Below, piece by piece: positions 55,532 to 63,102 of a stretch of 64,000 nt of DNA (positions within the stretch are counted from its first letter, which is position 1; every line of letters begins with the position of its first letter). The DNA is taken from the NCBI RefSeq assembly GCF_036516575.1, contig NZ_DATBTY010000006.1, positions 62,001 to 126,000 of the forward strand, read 5' to 3'. A model generated the notes under the pieces. The model did no database searches and was not told the DNA's origin. It worked only from the letters and a program-made list of their open reading frames with translations. Source of the stretch: Cerasibacillus sp036516575. Lineage in GTDB: Bacteria > Bacillota > Bacilli > Bacillales > Amphibacillaceae. Position numbers and translations under genes: made by a program.

Positions 55532-55870
55532 TTAGTTTAGAATAGCTACAACGACAGACAAAATTAGCAGTAGTGTAGGCATAAATGCTTGTTGGATTGG
55601 GTCTTTGGCGCGGATGTGCGTAAGTGCTGCGAAAAACATGATAATTGCTAGGCCAACTCCACCGATAATGGCAAGAATTGGTACCCAAATACCAATGATT
55701 AAAGCAGCCGCCCCAAGTAGTTCAAGTATACCTGTCACGACACGTAACCATTGTGGTAAGCCGAAGTGTTCAAAACCTTCTACCATTTCTTTCGCTGTAA
55801 ACTTCATAATCCCGAACATGATAAACCCTAATCCGAGTATAACTTGTAAAATAATTGCAACGATATGCAT
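55532..55870 (-). CDS. DoxX-family membrane protein
   Basis: 112 residues and four membrane segments, with ILGLGFIMFGIMKFTAKEMVEGFEHFGLP and VTGILELLGAAALIIGIW typical of the small DoxX/YfiD group. ATG 55870 follows AAAGGAGAG. It diverges from an HxlR regulator with a perfect palindrome between them, and sits beside sulfur-handling genes. DoxX proteins are linked to thiol/redox stress, but the reaction is unknown. Confidence 0.85.
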   Translation of the reverse strand: MHIVAIILQVILGLGFIMFGIMKFTAKEMVEGFEHFGLPQWLRVVTGILELLGAAALIIGIWVPILAIIGGVGLAIIMFFAALTHIRAKDPIQQAFMPTLLLILSVVVAILN

Positions 55871-55967
55871 AAACCGATCTCTCCTTTAAGTTCTTCTTTG
55901 ATAAATATGATCCATAACTATTATGCAATAGATAGTATATTTATGGAAGTAGGCACTTAAAAGTGTT

Positions 55968-55989
55968 ATAGTATCCTAAAAGATACTAT
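55968..55989. promoter_or_regulatory. Probable HxlR operator
   Basis: ATAGTATC-ctaaaa-GATACTAT is a perfect 8-bp inverted repeat between doxX and the HxlR gene, with a further ATAGTAT half-copy at about 55930. GTATC-type palindromes are typical targets of HxlR/YodB regulators. Confidence 0.65.
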
Positions 55990-56009
55990 TGGATGAGGAG
56001 TGGTCTTTG

Positions 56010-56357
56010 ATGCAGGATAAAACGTGTCACGGTGTCGAGGTAGCGATTGAAGCCTTAGTAGGTAAATGGAAACCAATTATATTATTTCATCTCATGGAAA
56101 AGGGGACGATGCGATTTAATGAATTAAAACGAGCAATCCCAAATATTACGCAAAAAATGCTCACTTCACAACTACGTGAATTAGAACATCATCAAATTGT
56201 TAATCGAAAGGTCTATCCACAAGTTCCTCCAAAAGTTGAATATTCACTAACAGAATATGGTAAGGAGATTATTCCTATTTTGCAATCGATGCAAGAGTGG
56301 GGGACAATTCATAAGAAATACATGGTTGAAAATAATATTGATTATGCAGAAGGTTGA
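56010..56357 (+). CDS. HxlR-family transcriptional regulator
   Basis: 115 residues, a winged-helix DNA-binding protein. The N-terminal Cys in KTCHGVEVAIEALVGKWKPIIL is in the position used for redox or quinone sensing in YodB/HypR relatives. RFNELKRAIPNITQKMLTSQLRELE is the recognition region. ATG 56010 after GAGGAG. It is divergent from doxX and likely controls it. Confidence 0.88.
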   Translation: MQDKTCHGVEVAIEALVGKWKPIILFHLMEKGTMRFNELKRAIPNITQKMLTSQLRELEHHQIVNRKVYPQVPPKVEYSLTEYGKEIIPILQSMQEWGTIHKKYMVENNIDYAEG

Positions 56358-56472
56358 AAATAAAAAACACTCGCTAGTTTTGAATGTGGGTGTTTTTCTA
56401 TTGACAAATAAAACAATCTGCTTTAATATCATAAACAAGTTACTCATAGTGGTAACTTTTCTACAATCTGAA

Positions 56473-56490
56473 ATATACCCCTATATGTAT
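56473..56490. promoter_or_regulatory. Possible CstR/CsoR-type half-site before rhodanese operon
   Basis: ATATACCCCTATATGTAT contains TATACCCC, the half-site of CsoR-family operators, and has symmetric ATAC/GTAT ends. It lies about 20 bp before a TATAAT-like -10 at 56512. No CstR gene is in the window. Confidence 0.35.
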
Positions 56491-56560
56491 TTTAAATTTA
56501 ATGCGCGCGCATATAATAGTGTACACTAAACCTAAAGATTATTTAGAGAGAAGAGATGTC

Positions 56561-56878
56561 ATGACACAAGATTATATTGTTTCTTTAGAAAAATTTAAGC
56601 AAAAATATGAAAGTCAGTCTGATTTATTTGTTCTAGATGTTCGAGAAGATGATGAATATGCCTTTGCTCATGTTCCAAAATCAGTTCATATTCCCTTAGG
56701 ACAATTAGAAGCAAATTTATCTAAATTACCACAAGATAAGGATATTTATATTATCTGTCGGACTGGAAATCGCAGTGATTTTGCTGCGCAATTGCTCATG
56801 CATTATGGTTACAAACATGTATTTAATGTTGTGCCGGGCATGATTGCTTGGGACGGTCCAATAGAAACTGGAATTTAA
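56561..56878 (+). CDS. Single-domain rhodanese sulfurtransferase
   Basis: 105 residues, one rhodanese domain with the substrate loop ICRTGNRS containing the catalytic Cys, plus VLDVREDDEYAFAHVPKSVHIPLGQL. ATG 56561 follows AGAGAAGAG. First gene of a sulfide/persulfide module; it probably relays sulfane sulfur. Confidence 0.9.
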   Translation: MTQDYIVSLEKFKQKYESQSDLFVLDVREDDEYAFAHVPKSVHIPLGQLEANLSKLPQDKDIYIICRTGNRSDFAAQLLMHYGYKHVFNVVPGMIAWDGPIETGI

Positions 56879-56905
56879 GAATAATATGAAAGTGGGGAAA
56901 GATTA

Positions 56906-58036
56906 ATGTCAACGATTATTACAGCTAGTGAATTAGCGAGAAAAATTATTAACAACGAGGATGTGCTTATCCTTGATATTCGCTCTCAGGAAAATTTCGA
57001 TAACTGGAAAATTGAAGGGGTAACTGTTAAACATATTAATGAACCATATTATAATTTAGTAAATGGCTTGGAAAAGCTAGATGGTCGCCTTAAAAAAGAG
57101 CAGGAAGTCGTTGTTGTCTGCGCAAAAGGTGGTACATCATCAGAAATAACAGAAATGTTAGATGATGCTGGATTTGCACATGTTTATAATTTAGAAGGTG
57201 GTATGAGAGCATGGAGTGAACACCTTGAACCAGTCAAAATTGGTGATTTAACAGATGGGGGATCACTTTACCAATTTGTTCGCTTAGGAAAAGGCTGCCT
57301 TTCTTATTTTATTGAATCAAATGGAGAAGCAGCGGTTGTTGATCCAGTTCGTATGACAGAAACATTTACAGCTTTTGCAAGTGAGAAGGATGTGACTATT
57401 AAACATCTTATTGACACGCATCTGCATGCGGATCATATTTCCGGTGGAAGAAAGTTAGCTGAACAAACAGGTGGCATTTATCATCTCCCACCAAAAGATG
57501 CGACTGAAGTCACATATGGTTATCAGCCGTTAGAAGAAGGCAAAGATATTATTGTCGGAAATACAACAGTTAAGGTTCAACCGATCTATTCACCAGGGCA
57601 TACAGTTGGGAGCACATCATTAATCATTGATGATCAGTATTTATTAACAGGCGATATTTTATTTGTTAAATCAATTGGTCGACCAGATTTAGCTGGTAAG
57701 GCTGAAGATTGGGTCGCTGATTTACGTCATACCCTTTATACACGTTATAAAGAATTATCAGCTGAACTCATCGTTTTGCCTGCACATTTTTCTTTTATTG
57801 AAGAATTAAGTCAAGATGGATCAGTCTCTGCTCGTTTAGGTGATTTATTTGAGAATAATTCAGGTCTTAATGTTGAAGATGAAGGGGACTTCCGCAAATT
57901 AGTAACTGAAAACCTCCCACCGCAACCGAATGCTTATCAAGATATTCGTCAAACAAATATGGGGAAAATAAATCCCGATTTAGAAGAACAACGTGAAATG
58001 GAATCCGGTCCAAACCGTTGTGCTGTTGAAGGTTAA
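56906..58036 (+). CDS. Rhodanese-MBL fusion, persulfide dioxygenase-like
   Basis: 376 residues. Residues 1-110 form a rhodanese domain with active-site loop VCAKGGTS. Residues about 120-376 form a metallo-beta-lactamase fold with THLHADHISGG, SPGHTVGS, TGDILF and PAHFS, as in ETHE1/CstB-type persulfide dioxygenases. The rhodanese is N-terminal, unlike staphylococcal CstB. Expected to oxidise glutathione, bacillithiol or protein persulfides to sulfite or thiosulfate. It lies between the rhodanese and TauE genes in one operon. Confidence 0.88.
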   Translation: MSTIITASELARKIINNEDVLILDIRSQENFDNWKIEGVTVKHINEPYYNLVNGLEKLDGRLKKEQEVVVVCAKGGTSSEITEMLDDAGFAHVYNLEGGMRAWSEHLEPVKIGDLTDGGSLYQFVRLGKGCLSYFIESNGEAAVVDPVRMTETFTAFASEKDVTIKHLIDTHLHADHISGGRKLAEQTGGIYHLPPKDATEVTYGYQPLEEGKDIIVGNTTVKVQPIYSPGHTVGSTSLIIDDQYLLTGDILFVKSIGRPDLAGKAEDWVADLRHTLYTRYKELSAELIVLPAHFSFIEELSQDGSVSARLGDLFENNSGLNVEDEGDFRKLVTENLPPQPNAYQDIRQTNMGKINPDLEEQREMESGPNRCAVEG

Positions 58037-58103
58037 TTGATTTATTTGATACTAAAGGAGACCTTCTATAAGGAGGTCCCCTCTAATTTTAGGGGGCGAC
58101 ATG

Positions 58104-58886
58104 ATGGAATATAGTTTATTGTTTATCCTTGTTATCTTTTTAATTGGTTTTATCGGTTCTTTTATTTCTGGGATGGTTGGTATTGGTGGTTCGATTATTA
58201 AATATCCACTCCTTCTATATGTCCCAGCTTTATTGGGACTTCAGACGTTTACATCACACGAAGTATCCGGGATTAGTGCCATTCAAGTGTTCTTTGCAAC
58301 AATAGGTGGTGTTTGGGCCTATCGAAAAGGTGGCTATTTAAATAAATCGCTTATCCTATATATGGGGGTTAGTATTTTATTTGGGAGTTTCCTTGGTGGC
58401 TACGGTTCCCAATTTATGACGGAGATAGGAATCAACTTGGTCTATGGTGTTCTGGCAACAATAGCAGCTATTATGATGTTCATACCAAAAAAGGGAATTG
58501 ATGATATACCTTTAGAACAAGTCACGTTTAATAAATTTTTAGCAGCTTTGCTTGCTTTTATTGTTGGAATTGGTGCTGGTATTGTTGGAGCAGCAGGAGC
58601 ATTTATACTTGTTCCGATTATGTTGGTCGTACTAAAAATACCAACCCGAATGACAATTGCATCCTCTTTGGCTATCACATTTATCTCGTCAATTGGATCA
58701 ACTACAGGTAAATTATTAACAGGTCAAATTCTCTATGTTCCAGCCATTATTATGATTGTCGCTAGCTTATTTGCTGCGCCTTTAGGTGCAAAAGCGGGTC
58801 AAAAAATGAATACTAAGATTTTACAATGGATACTTGCACTTTTAATTTTAGCAACTGCGATAAAAATATGGGTTGATATCATTTAA
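58104..58886 (+). CDS. TauE/SafE-family sulfite/anion exporter
   Basis: About 260 residues and eight membrane segments. FISGMVGIGGSIIKYPLLLY and IGAGIVGAAGAFILVPIMLV are the two internal TauE repeats. ATG 58104 (or 58101) after GGGGGC. As the third gene of the operon it likely exports sulfite or thiosulfate made by the fused dioxygenase. Confidence 0.88.
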   Translation: MEYSLLFILVIFLIGFIGSFISGMVGIGGSIIKYPLLLYVPALLGLQTFTSHEVSGISAIQVFFATIGGVWAYRKGGYLNKSLILYMGVSILFGSFLGGYGSQFMTEIGINLVYGVLATIAAIMMFIPKKGIDDIPLEQVTFNKFLAALLAFIVGIGAGIVGAAGAFILVPIMLVVLKIPTRMTIASSLAITFISSIGSTTGKLLTGQILYVPAIIMIVASLFAAPLGAKAGQKMNTKILQWILALLILATAIKIWVDII

Positions 58887-59005
58887 AGATCTCTTTAGAT
58901 AAAATTGCCATACGGATTCTCAACTGCATATAGCTCATCTTTCAAACATTTATTTTTGTGTTGACTTCTAAAAAATACCAGCAATTTATTACTAATTTTC
59001 AATTT

Positions 59006-59034
59006 GCATAAATTCGCCGAATGGTCCAATACTA
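59006..59034 (+). promoter_or_regulatory. Sigma-G/F-type promoter of csgA
   Basis: GCATA at 59006-59010 and AATACTA at 59028-59034, spaced 17, fit the forespore sigma-G consensus GHATR/CATWHTA. Transcription would start near 59041. Confidence 0.65.
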
Positions 59035-59064
59035 TAGAGCGAAATGGTAATTAGATATAAGAAG

Positions 59065-59325
59065 GTGAGCACAATCGAACAAACATTGCTATACTTAAGA
59101 GAGTCCTTAGCTAACTATGTGAACGATAATAAAGTAAGCAAAAAAATATATCTTAAATTAAGACGTGGTAATTATAAGGATGAGCGGGATTTTGTAGAAG
59201 ATCTGACCGAAAGAGAAGTTTCTTATCTAAATAAATTGCTAGCACAGGAAATGCATTATGCTAAAAACAACGATGATCAAGTTCGTTTAAGCCAACTAAA
59301 TGAGATTTATGAATTGTTGTATTAG
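59065..59325 (+). CDS. csgA: CsgA, sigma-G-dependent spore acid-soluble protein
   Basis: About 86 residues. YLRESLANYVNDNKVSKKIYLKL and LTEREVSYLNKLLAQEMHYAKNNDDQ...LNEIYELLY align throughout with Bacillus CsgA. The start is uncertain: ATG 59044 would be nearly leaderless, and GTG 59065 lies in the ribosome site AAGGTGAG. An ATC at 59074, where the B. subtilis protein begins, has ideal spacing. The upstream sigma-G promoter fits forespore expression. Confidence 0.82.
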   Translation: MSTIEQTLLYLRESLANYVNDNKVSKKIYLKLRRGNYKDERDFVEDLTEREVSYLNKLLAQEMHYAKNNDDQVRLSQLNEIYELLY

Positions 59326-59350
59326 TTGGTTGTTTCAGAATGAACAAATA

Positions 59351-59379
59351 TTGATTTTTGGTTAAAAATAAAGTATAAT
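59351..59379 (+). promoter_or_regulatory. Sigma-A promoter of candidate small RNA
   Basis: TTGATT at 59351-59356 and TATAAT at 59374-59379 with a 17-base spacer. No open frame follows; a structured region ending in a terminator does. Confidence 0.75.
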
Positions 59380-59385
59380 ACAGTT

Positions 59386-59540
59386 AGCTGCATTGTACGT
59401 ATATAAATTAAGTTTTAACCTCTATTGTTAGTATAGGGAGTTTTAAATCGAAGCTCTAATGCCGTGCCGTGATCGAGCGGAAGGCAGGAAAGTTTCTGCG
59501 AACACCCACTTGGTCGAAGTGGTGGTTTAAAACTTTTTTT
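59386..59540 (+). ncRNA. Candidate structured small RNA
   Basis: About 155 nt from a strong promoter to a seven-T terminator. A 9-bp closing stem pairs AGTTTTAAA (59439-59447) with TTTAAAACT (59526-59534). It encloses hairpins GCAG...CTGC and CCACTT-ggtcg-AAGTGG. An earlier AAGTTTTAACC (59410-59420) could pair with the same 3' arm, so two exclusive folds are possible. It does not match a family I recognise (not SRP, 6S, tmRNA or common riboswitches). A separate terminator before the next gene argues for a free-standing RNA. Confidence 0.6.
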
Positions 59541-59578
59541 ACTAGTTTATACGGCAATTGTGGCTTATTCTTTTTAAT

Positions 59579-59617
59579 AACAGAACTCGCATCATATTAG
59601 TGGGTTCTGTTTTTTTA
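59579..59617 (+). terminator. Second terminator upstream of VOC gene
   Basis: AACAGAACTC and GGGTTCTGTT form a 10-bp stem followed by seven T. Confidence 0.85.
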
Positions 59618-59727
59618 ATGTCATTAATGATAGGAAATAGTTATACCTTTATATTGATAAGTAATATTATTTTAATCTCATTTATTGGGATATAATGGGA
59701 TTAGAACCGATAAATGGAGGGATTTCA

Positions 59728-60102
59728 ATGTCGTCTTTACTTCAGGCAATCGACCATGTTCAATTAGCAGCACCAATAAACAGTGAGGATACAGCTCGTG
59801 AGTTTTACCATGATGTACTTGGACTTTCTGAAATTGAAAAACCACTACCATTAAGGAAACGTGGTGGCGTATGGTTTCAATGGGGGCAGGTGGCGATTCA
59901 TATTGGAATTGAAGAACCATTTACTCCTCAGAAAAAAGCTCACCCAGCTTTTCAAGTAAAACATTTAAATGATTTAAAAGAACATCTGCGCGTATCAGAT
60001 ATTCCTTTTATTGAAGATGATCGTTTACCAGGAGCTGACCGGATTTATGTTTCAGATCCGTTTGGGAACCGCTTGGAATTTCTAGAATGGAAAAATAAAT
60101 AA
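59728..60102 (+). CDS. VOC/glyoxalase-family protein
   Basis: 124 residues, two beta-alpha-beta-beta-beta modules: IDHVQLAAPINSEDTAREFYHDVLGLSEIEKP and DRIYVSDPFGNRLEFLEW. Metal-ligand positions (H in IDHVQ, H in VAIHIGIE, E in RLEFLE) are present. ATG 59728 follows GGAGGG. Function within the family (glyoxalase, resistance or dioxygenase) cannot be told. Confidence 0.85.
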   Translation: MSSLLQAIDHVQLAAPINSEDTAREFYHDVLGLSEIEKPLPLRKRGGVWFQWGQVAIHIGIEEPFTPQKKAHPAFQVKHLNDLKEHLRVSDIPFIEDDRLPGADRIYVSDPFGNRLEFLEWKNK

Positions 60103-60120
60103 GAGGGATTAGCCCTCTTA
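60101..60120. terminator. Compact bidirectional terminator
   Basis: AAGAGGG-atta-GCCCTCTT overlaps the stop codons of the two convergent genes. Confidence 0.8.
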
Positions 60121-60720
60121 TTCTTCATTAGTGAATGTCACGTAAAGTAAGTAGGCTTCTTCATGATCTGTAAGGTGTTCTAAAACGTCTTCTGAATGTA
60201 TCTCATTTGGCGCAGAGTGCGTTGTATCATTTGAATAAATTATATATCCAATTAAATGCTTTTCTTCCATTTCAATTGGCTCAGAAAGATTTGTGTATGC
60301 ATAAACGGATGAAGTCGTTTCTTTAATTTTTTGTGGGTCAGTTTTAAAAGAACTAGAACCAGAGGAATGGATGATGGATCCAATCCATTGTCGGGTGTCA
60401 TTTATATTCTGTTGAGCCAAAATAATGCGAAATTTATTTTCGCTCAACTCTTCATGTGGTAAACTCGTTTTTAAAAAAGGACGTTCTTCTTTTTGCTCTC
60501 CATTTTCATAATAATCAACTGAAAGCTCTACTGCTGCTGGTTCGTAATTATGTAATTCGACATCGTAAACGAATGAGTGATCAGTTAAACTTCCTAACAG
60601 TTGTTTTTCAGATTTTGATAAATTCGCTTCTTCAATGATAATGTTACTTTGTTTTTCAGATGTACACGCAGTAAGAACCGTTAAAAGTAAGGAAATAAAT
60701 AAATAACGATAACGTTTCAT
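60118..60720 (-). CDS. Hypothetical lipoprotein
   Basis: About 200 residues with a signal segment and lipobox LTAC, so it is probably membrane-anchored on the outer face. The rest is acidic with a likely beta-rich domain; no family recognised. ATG 60720 is the sensible start for the signal peptide; an in-frame ATG at 60780 adds non-signal residues. It is monocistronic. Confidence 0.7.
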   Translation of the reverse strand: MKRYRYLFISLLLTVLTACTSEKQSNIIIEEANLSKSEKQLLGSLTDHSFVYDVELHNYEPAAVELSVDYYENGEQKEERPFLKTSLPHEELSENKFRIILAQQNINDTRQWIGSIIHSSGSSSFKTDPQKIKETTSSVYAYTNLSEPIEMEEKHLIGYIIYSNDTTHSAPNEIHSEDVLEHLTDHEEAYLLYVTFTNEE

Positions 60721-60798
60721 TGTACTTCTCCAATCTCTTTTATTTATTTTAATTGTATCGTTCATCATGATTAAAAACAATATATTTCCGAAAATTTA

Positions 60799-60824
60799 AA
60801 ACCCTAGAAAATGCCCTAGGGTTT
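60799..60824 (-). terminator. Terminator of His/Phe-rich protein gene
   Basis: AAACCCTAG and CCTAGGGTTT form a perfect stem followed on the minus strand by TTTTAAATTTT. Confidence 0.8.
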
Positions 60825-60905
60825 GTATAACTGGATGTTTGGACTACATCATTAAAGAAAACGGTCATATGATACAGTATTCCTATTAATACTATTCCAT
60901 TTTAT

Positions 60906-61298
60906 CTAGAAGAAAAACGGAAAGAAAAAGCGTCTAATTCCAAAGAATGGGAAGAAGAAAGGATGAAATCTTCTAAAACGAAACGGAAATCTACCAAAGG
61001 ATGGTCCAAAACCGAATTGCCTGTCATCGTTATAATCAGTCTGTGCAGATTGATGTTCTTCTCCGATTGGCATAAAAAGATGCACATGTTCATGATCGAT
61101 ATCCATAATGATCCCATCATAGTATTGACCATCATTCATTTCCATTATCACGTAATGATAACGATGCTTATGACAAAAATCTTTCATCTCTTCAACCCGA
61201 TGGTGCGACATCTCTTTATTTTGATGCATTGAAGCATATGGCATCATTTGATCTCCAGTCGCCACTGTATGATGACTTGAATGTCCTTTTTTATTCAT
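60906..61298 (-). CDS. His/Phe-rich hypothetical protein, spore-coat-like
   Basis: 130 residues. The N-terminus is His/Met-rich. The middle (YHYVIMEMNDGQYYDGIIMDIDHEHVHLFMPIG) looks like an LSm-like beta fold. The tail is extreme in Phe and Arg (FRFRRFHPFFFPFFGIRRFFFPFFF). ATG 61298 follows AGGAGG. Such tails occur in proteins of spore formers with unknown roles; coat association is an inference. Confidence 0.65.
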   Translation of the reverse strand: MNKKGHSSHHTVATGDQMMPYASMHQNKEMSHHRVEEMKDFCHKHRYHYVIMEMNDGQYYDGIIMDIDHEHVHLFMPIGEEHQSAQTDYNDDRQFGFGPSFGRFPFRFRRFHPFFFPFFGIRRFFFPFFF

Positions 61299-61517
61299 GT
61301 TTTAATTCCTCCTATTACGTTTTTTTAAGGTAGCTTTTAATGGGCTACCTTCTCTTTGCATTAACATTCTATGTAAGCGTGACAAATTACGTACTAGGCG
61401 TTCATCACTATAATCTATCGTTCAATTTGTCATATGTTTAATAATTTTTATATGTGTGAAAGCTATAAACGTAAACGGATACAAGTATGCTGTTTCATTA
61501 CGGTTATATCGCATTGA

Positions 61518-61658
61518 ATGCTCAATGTACCAATTTGTGGTAAATGTAAGAGTTATATTCAATGGTACGAAAGAAGCCCGGAGCTGTTTGATATTAAACG
61601 TTCCCTTGATCCTGATAAACATATCGAGGTAATCAATCTGAAACAAGATAAAAAATAA
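61518..61658 (+). CDS. Possible 46-residue CxxC microprotein
   Basis: The frame from ATG 61518 encodes MLNVPICGKCKSYIQWYERS then a charged tail ending in KQDKK. A CGKC pair could bind zinc. There is no good ribosome site, so it may be spurious or a relic. It ends at the hairpin shared with queT. The rest of this 400-bp gap holds only a small AAGGTAGC hairpin near 61330. Confidence 0.3.
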   Translation: MLNVPICGKCKSYIQWYERSPELFDIKRSLDPDKHIEVINLKQDKK

Positions 61659-61704
61659 AAGCATTCCAAAAGTCAAAATAGGACTTATTGGAATGCTTTT
61701 TTTA
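61658..61704 (-). terminator. Terminator of queT
   Basis: AAAGCATTCCA and TGGAATGCTTT form an 11-bp stem with an A/T run on both sides, overlapping the queT stop. Confidence 0.8.
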
Positions 61705-62190
61705 TACAAATCGTTCTAGTTTTAGTCGTTTATTAATATAGAAAACGATGAATATGGCTAATGCCATCGTCACAAATTCACTTAGTGCTAATGTAGACCA
61801 TAGAATGAGAAAACCATCTTTTAATCCAACAAATACTTTTAACATGTACGCAATGATAAACATATTAAATGAAAAAACGGCTGTATTAATGAACATGAGT
61901 GCTACTTTGTTTTTAACAAATTGTGCAAATAACATTGTGATTCCTAAAGAAAGTGCTGTGTGAAGGACACCAAAAACGAGGTCTGCCTTGGTCGGTGAAT
62001 AAATTAAATTAGCAATAAACACACCGAGTACAATTCCAAAGAAATATTTTTTGTTAAAAACGATCAGATGATTAAATAATTCGGACAGCCGAAGTTGGAT
62101 ATTTAGGAATCCAAATGGCGCTACAAGTGCCGTTACAGCGAAGTAAAGTGCGGCCACAAGTGCATTTGTTACAAGTGTTTTTGATTTCAT
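61702..62190 (-). CDS. queT: QueT-family queuosine precursor transporter
   Basis: 162 residues and about five membrane segments, an ECF S-component-like importer of queuine-pathway precursors (preQ1/preQ0). VAPFGFLNIQLRLSELFNHLIVF and the central VLHTALSLGITM are typical. A preQ1-I riboswitch covers its ribosome site, which supports the assignment. It is monocistronic. Confidence 0.92.
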   Translation of the reverse strand: MKSKTLVTNALVAALYFAVTALVAPFGFLNIQLRLSELFNHLIVFNKKYFFGIVLGVFIANLIYSPTKADLVFGVLHTALSLGITMLFAQFVKNKVALMFINTAVFSFNMFIIAYMLKVFVGLKDGFLILWSTLALSEFVTMALAIFIVFYINKRLKLERFV

Positions 62191-62202
62191 ATTCTATTCT
62201 CT

Positions 62203-62240
62203 CCCTTAGTTTTTTTACGTGGGATGGTTTCGAACCACGG
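62203..62240 (-). promoter_or_regulatory. preQ1-I riboswitch controlling queT
   Basis: On the minus strand CCGTGGTTCGAAACC, then ATCCCACG, then TAAAAAAACTAAGGGAG. P1 is CGTGG/CCACG, with the A-rich tail and pseudoknot strand as in class I preQ1 aptamers. The ribosome site AGGGAG lies in the tail, so regulation is probably translational. Confidence 0.85.
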
Positions 62241-62433
62241 TGTTTATTCACAATAAATAAGTATAATGGAAACGTTATGTGTGTGTCAAAACAAAATGAT
62301 TTAAGTTGACTACTTTTAGAGAATCAGAAAGGTAAGGGTTAAGCTTTTTTATTTTTAAGGGAGAACATGATGTTATGACTGTCTATATATATCCTTCAAT
62401 TTCATTAAAAAATGAATATGATAAAAGTTTATA

Positions 62434-62451
62434 AGTAGTATTAGGTGCTAA
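62434..62451 (+). promoter_or_regulatory. FapR operator upstream of plsC
   Basis: GTAGTATTAGGTGCTAA matches the FapR inverted repeat TTAGTA-N2-AGGTACTAA at 15 of 17 positions. It covers the -35 region of a promoter with TATAAT at 62462-62467, so malonyl-CoA-responsive repression of plsC is likely. Confidence 0.75.
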
Positions 62452-62499
62452 CACCTTGTGTTATAATTAGGTTAAAATTGTTAAAAACAGGAGGACATT

Positions 62500-63102
62500 A
62501 TGTATTCCTTTGCTGCAAGATTTTTAAAGATTTTTTTAAGTTTATTTGGACGAATTGATGTCTATGGTAAGGAACATTTACCACAATCAGGTGGTTATGT
62601 TATTGCTTGTACACATACAGGATGGGTAGATATTTTATGGTTGGGAATCTCTGTTTTTCCAACGAAAATACATTTCATGGCTAAGAAGGAATTATTTCAA
62701 ACACGATTTACAAAATGGTTAATGACTGAATTGAATGCTTTTCCAGTAAATCGCGAAAATCCAGGACCAAGTACACTTAAAATCCCGAGAAAATTATTAA
62801 AAGAGGGAAAAGTAGTCGGTATTTTCCCAAGTGGTACACGGACAACAGAAGATGTGCCCTTAAAGAAAGGGGCAGTAACGATTGCTAACTTGGCCAATGT
62901 GCCAATTGTTCCAGCTGCTTATGTTGGACCTAATAATTTCAAAGAATTATTAAAAAGAAAGAAACCTGTTCTCATATTCGGAGAGCCGATAATGATTGAC
63001 CAACAACTACCTAAAAAAGAAAAAATCGATCGCATGCTCCATATACTTGAGAAGGAAATGACATCATTACAAACAGGCTTTAAATCAAAAGTAAAAAAGT
63101 AG
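62500..63102 (+). CDS. plsC: 1-acyl-sn-glycerol-3-phosphate acyltransferase
   Basis: A 200-residue membrane-associated acyltransferase that makes phosphatidic acid. Motif I is THTGWVDILWL (canonical HX4D: H43-D48 region), motif II AFPVNRENPGPS, motif III IFPSGTRTTEDV (FPEGTR-like with Ser for Glu), and motif IV VPIVPAAYVG. ATG 62500 after AGGAGG. It is under a FapR box. Confidence 0.9.
   Translation: MYSFAARFLKIFLSLFGRIDVYGKEHLPQSGGYVIACTHTGWVDILWLGISVFPTKIHFMAKKELFQTRFTKWLMTELNAFPVNRENPGPSTLKIPRKLLKEGKVVGIFPSGTRTTEDVPLKKGAVTIANLANVPIVPAAYVGPNNFKELLKRKKPVLIFGEPIMIDQQLPKKEKIDRMLHILEKEMTSLQTGFKSKVKK

Noticed and set aside
59386..59540. SRP RNA, 6S RNA or a common riboswitch
   Set aside because: GGAAGG-like and GC hairpins were compared by eye, but the conserved SRP loop, 6S bubble and known aptamer cores are absent.
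61422..61709. 95-residue minus-strand membrane-like frame
   Set aside because: It overlaps the queT terminator and stop, has no ribosome site and reads mainly as AT-driven hydrophobic sequence.
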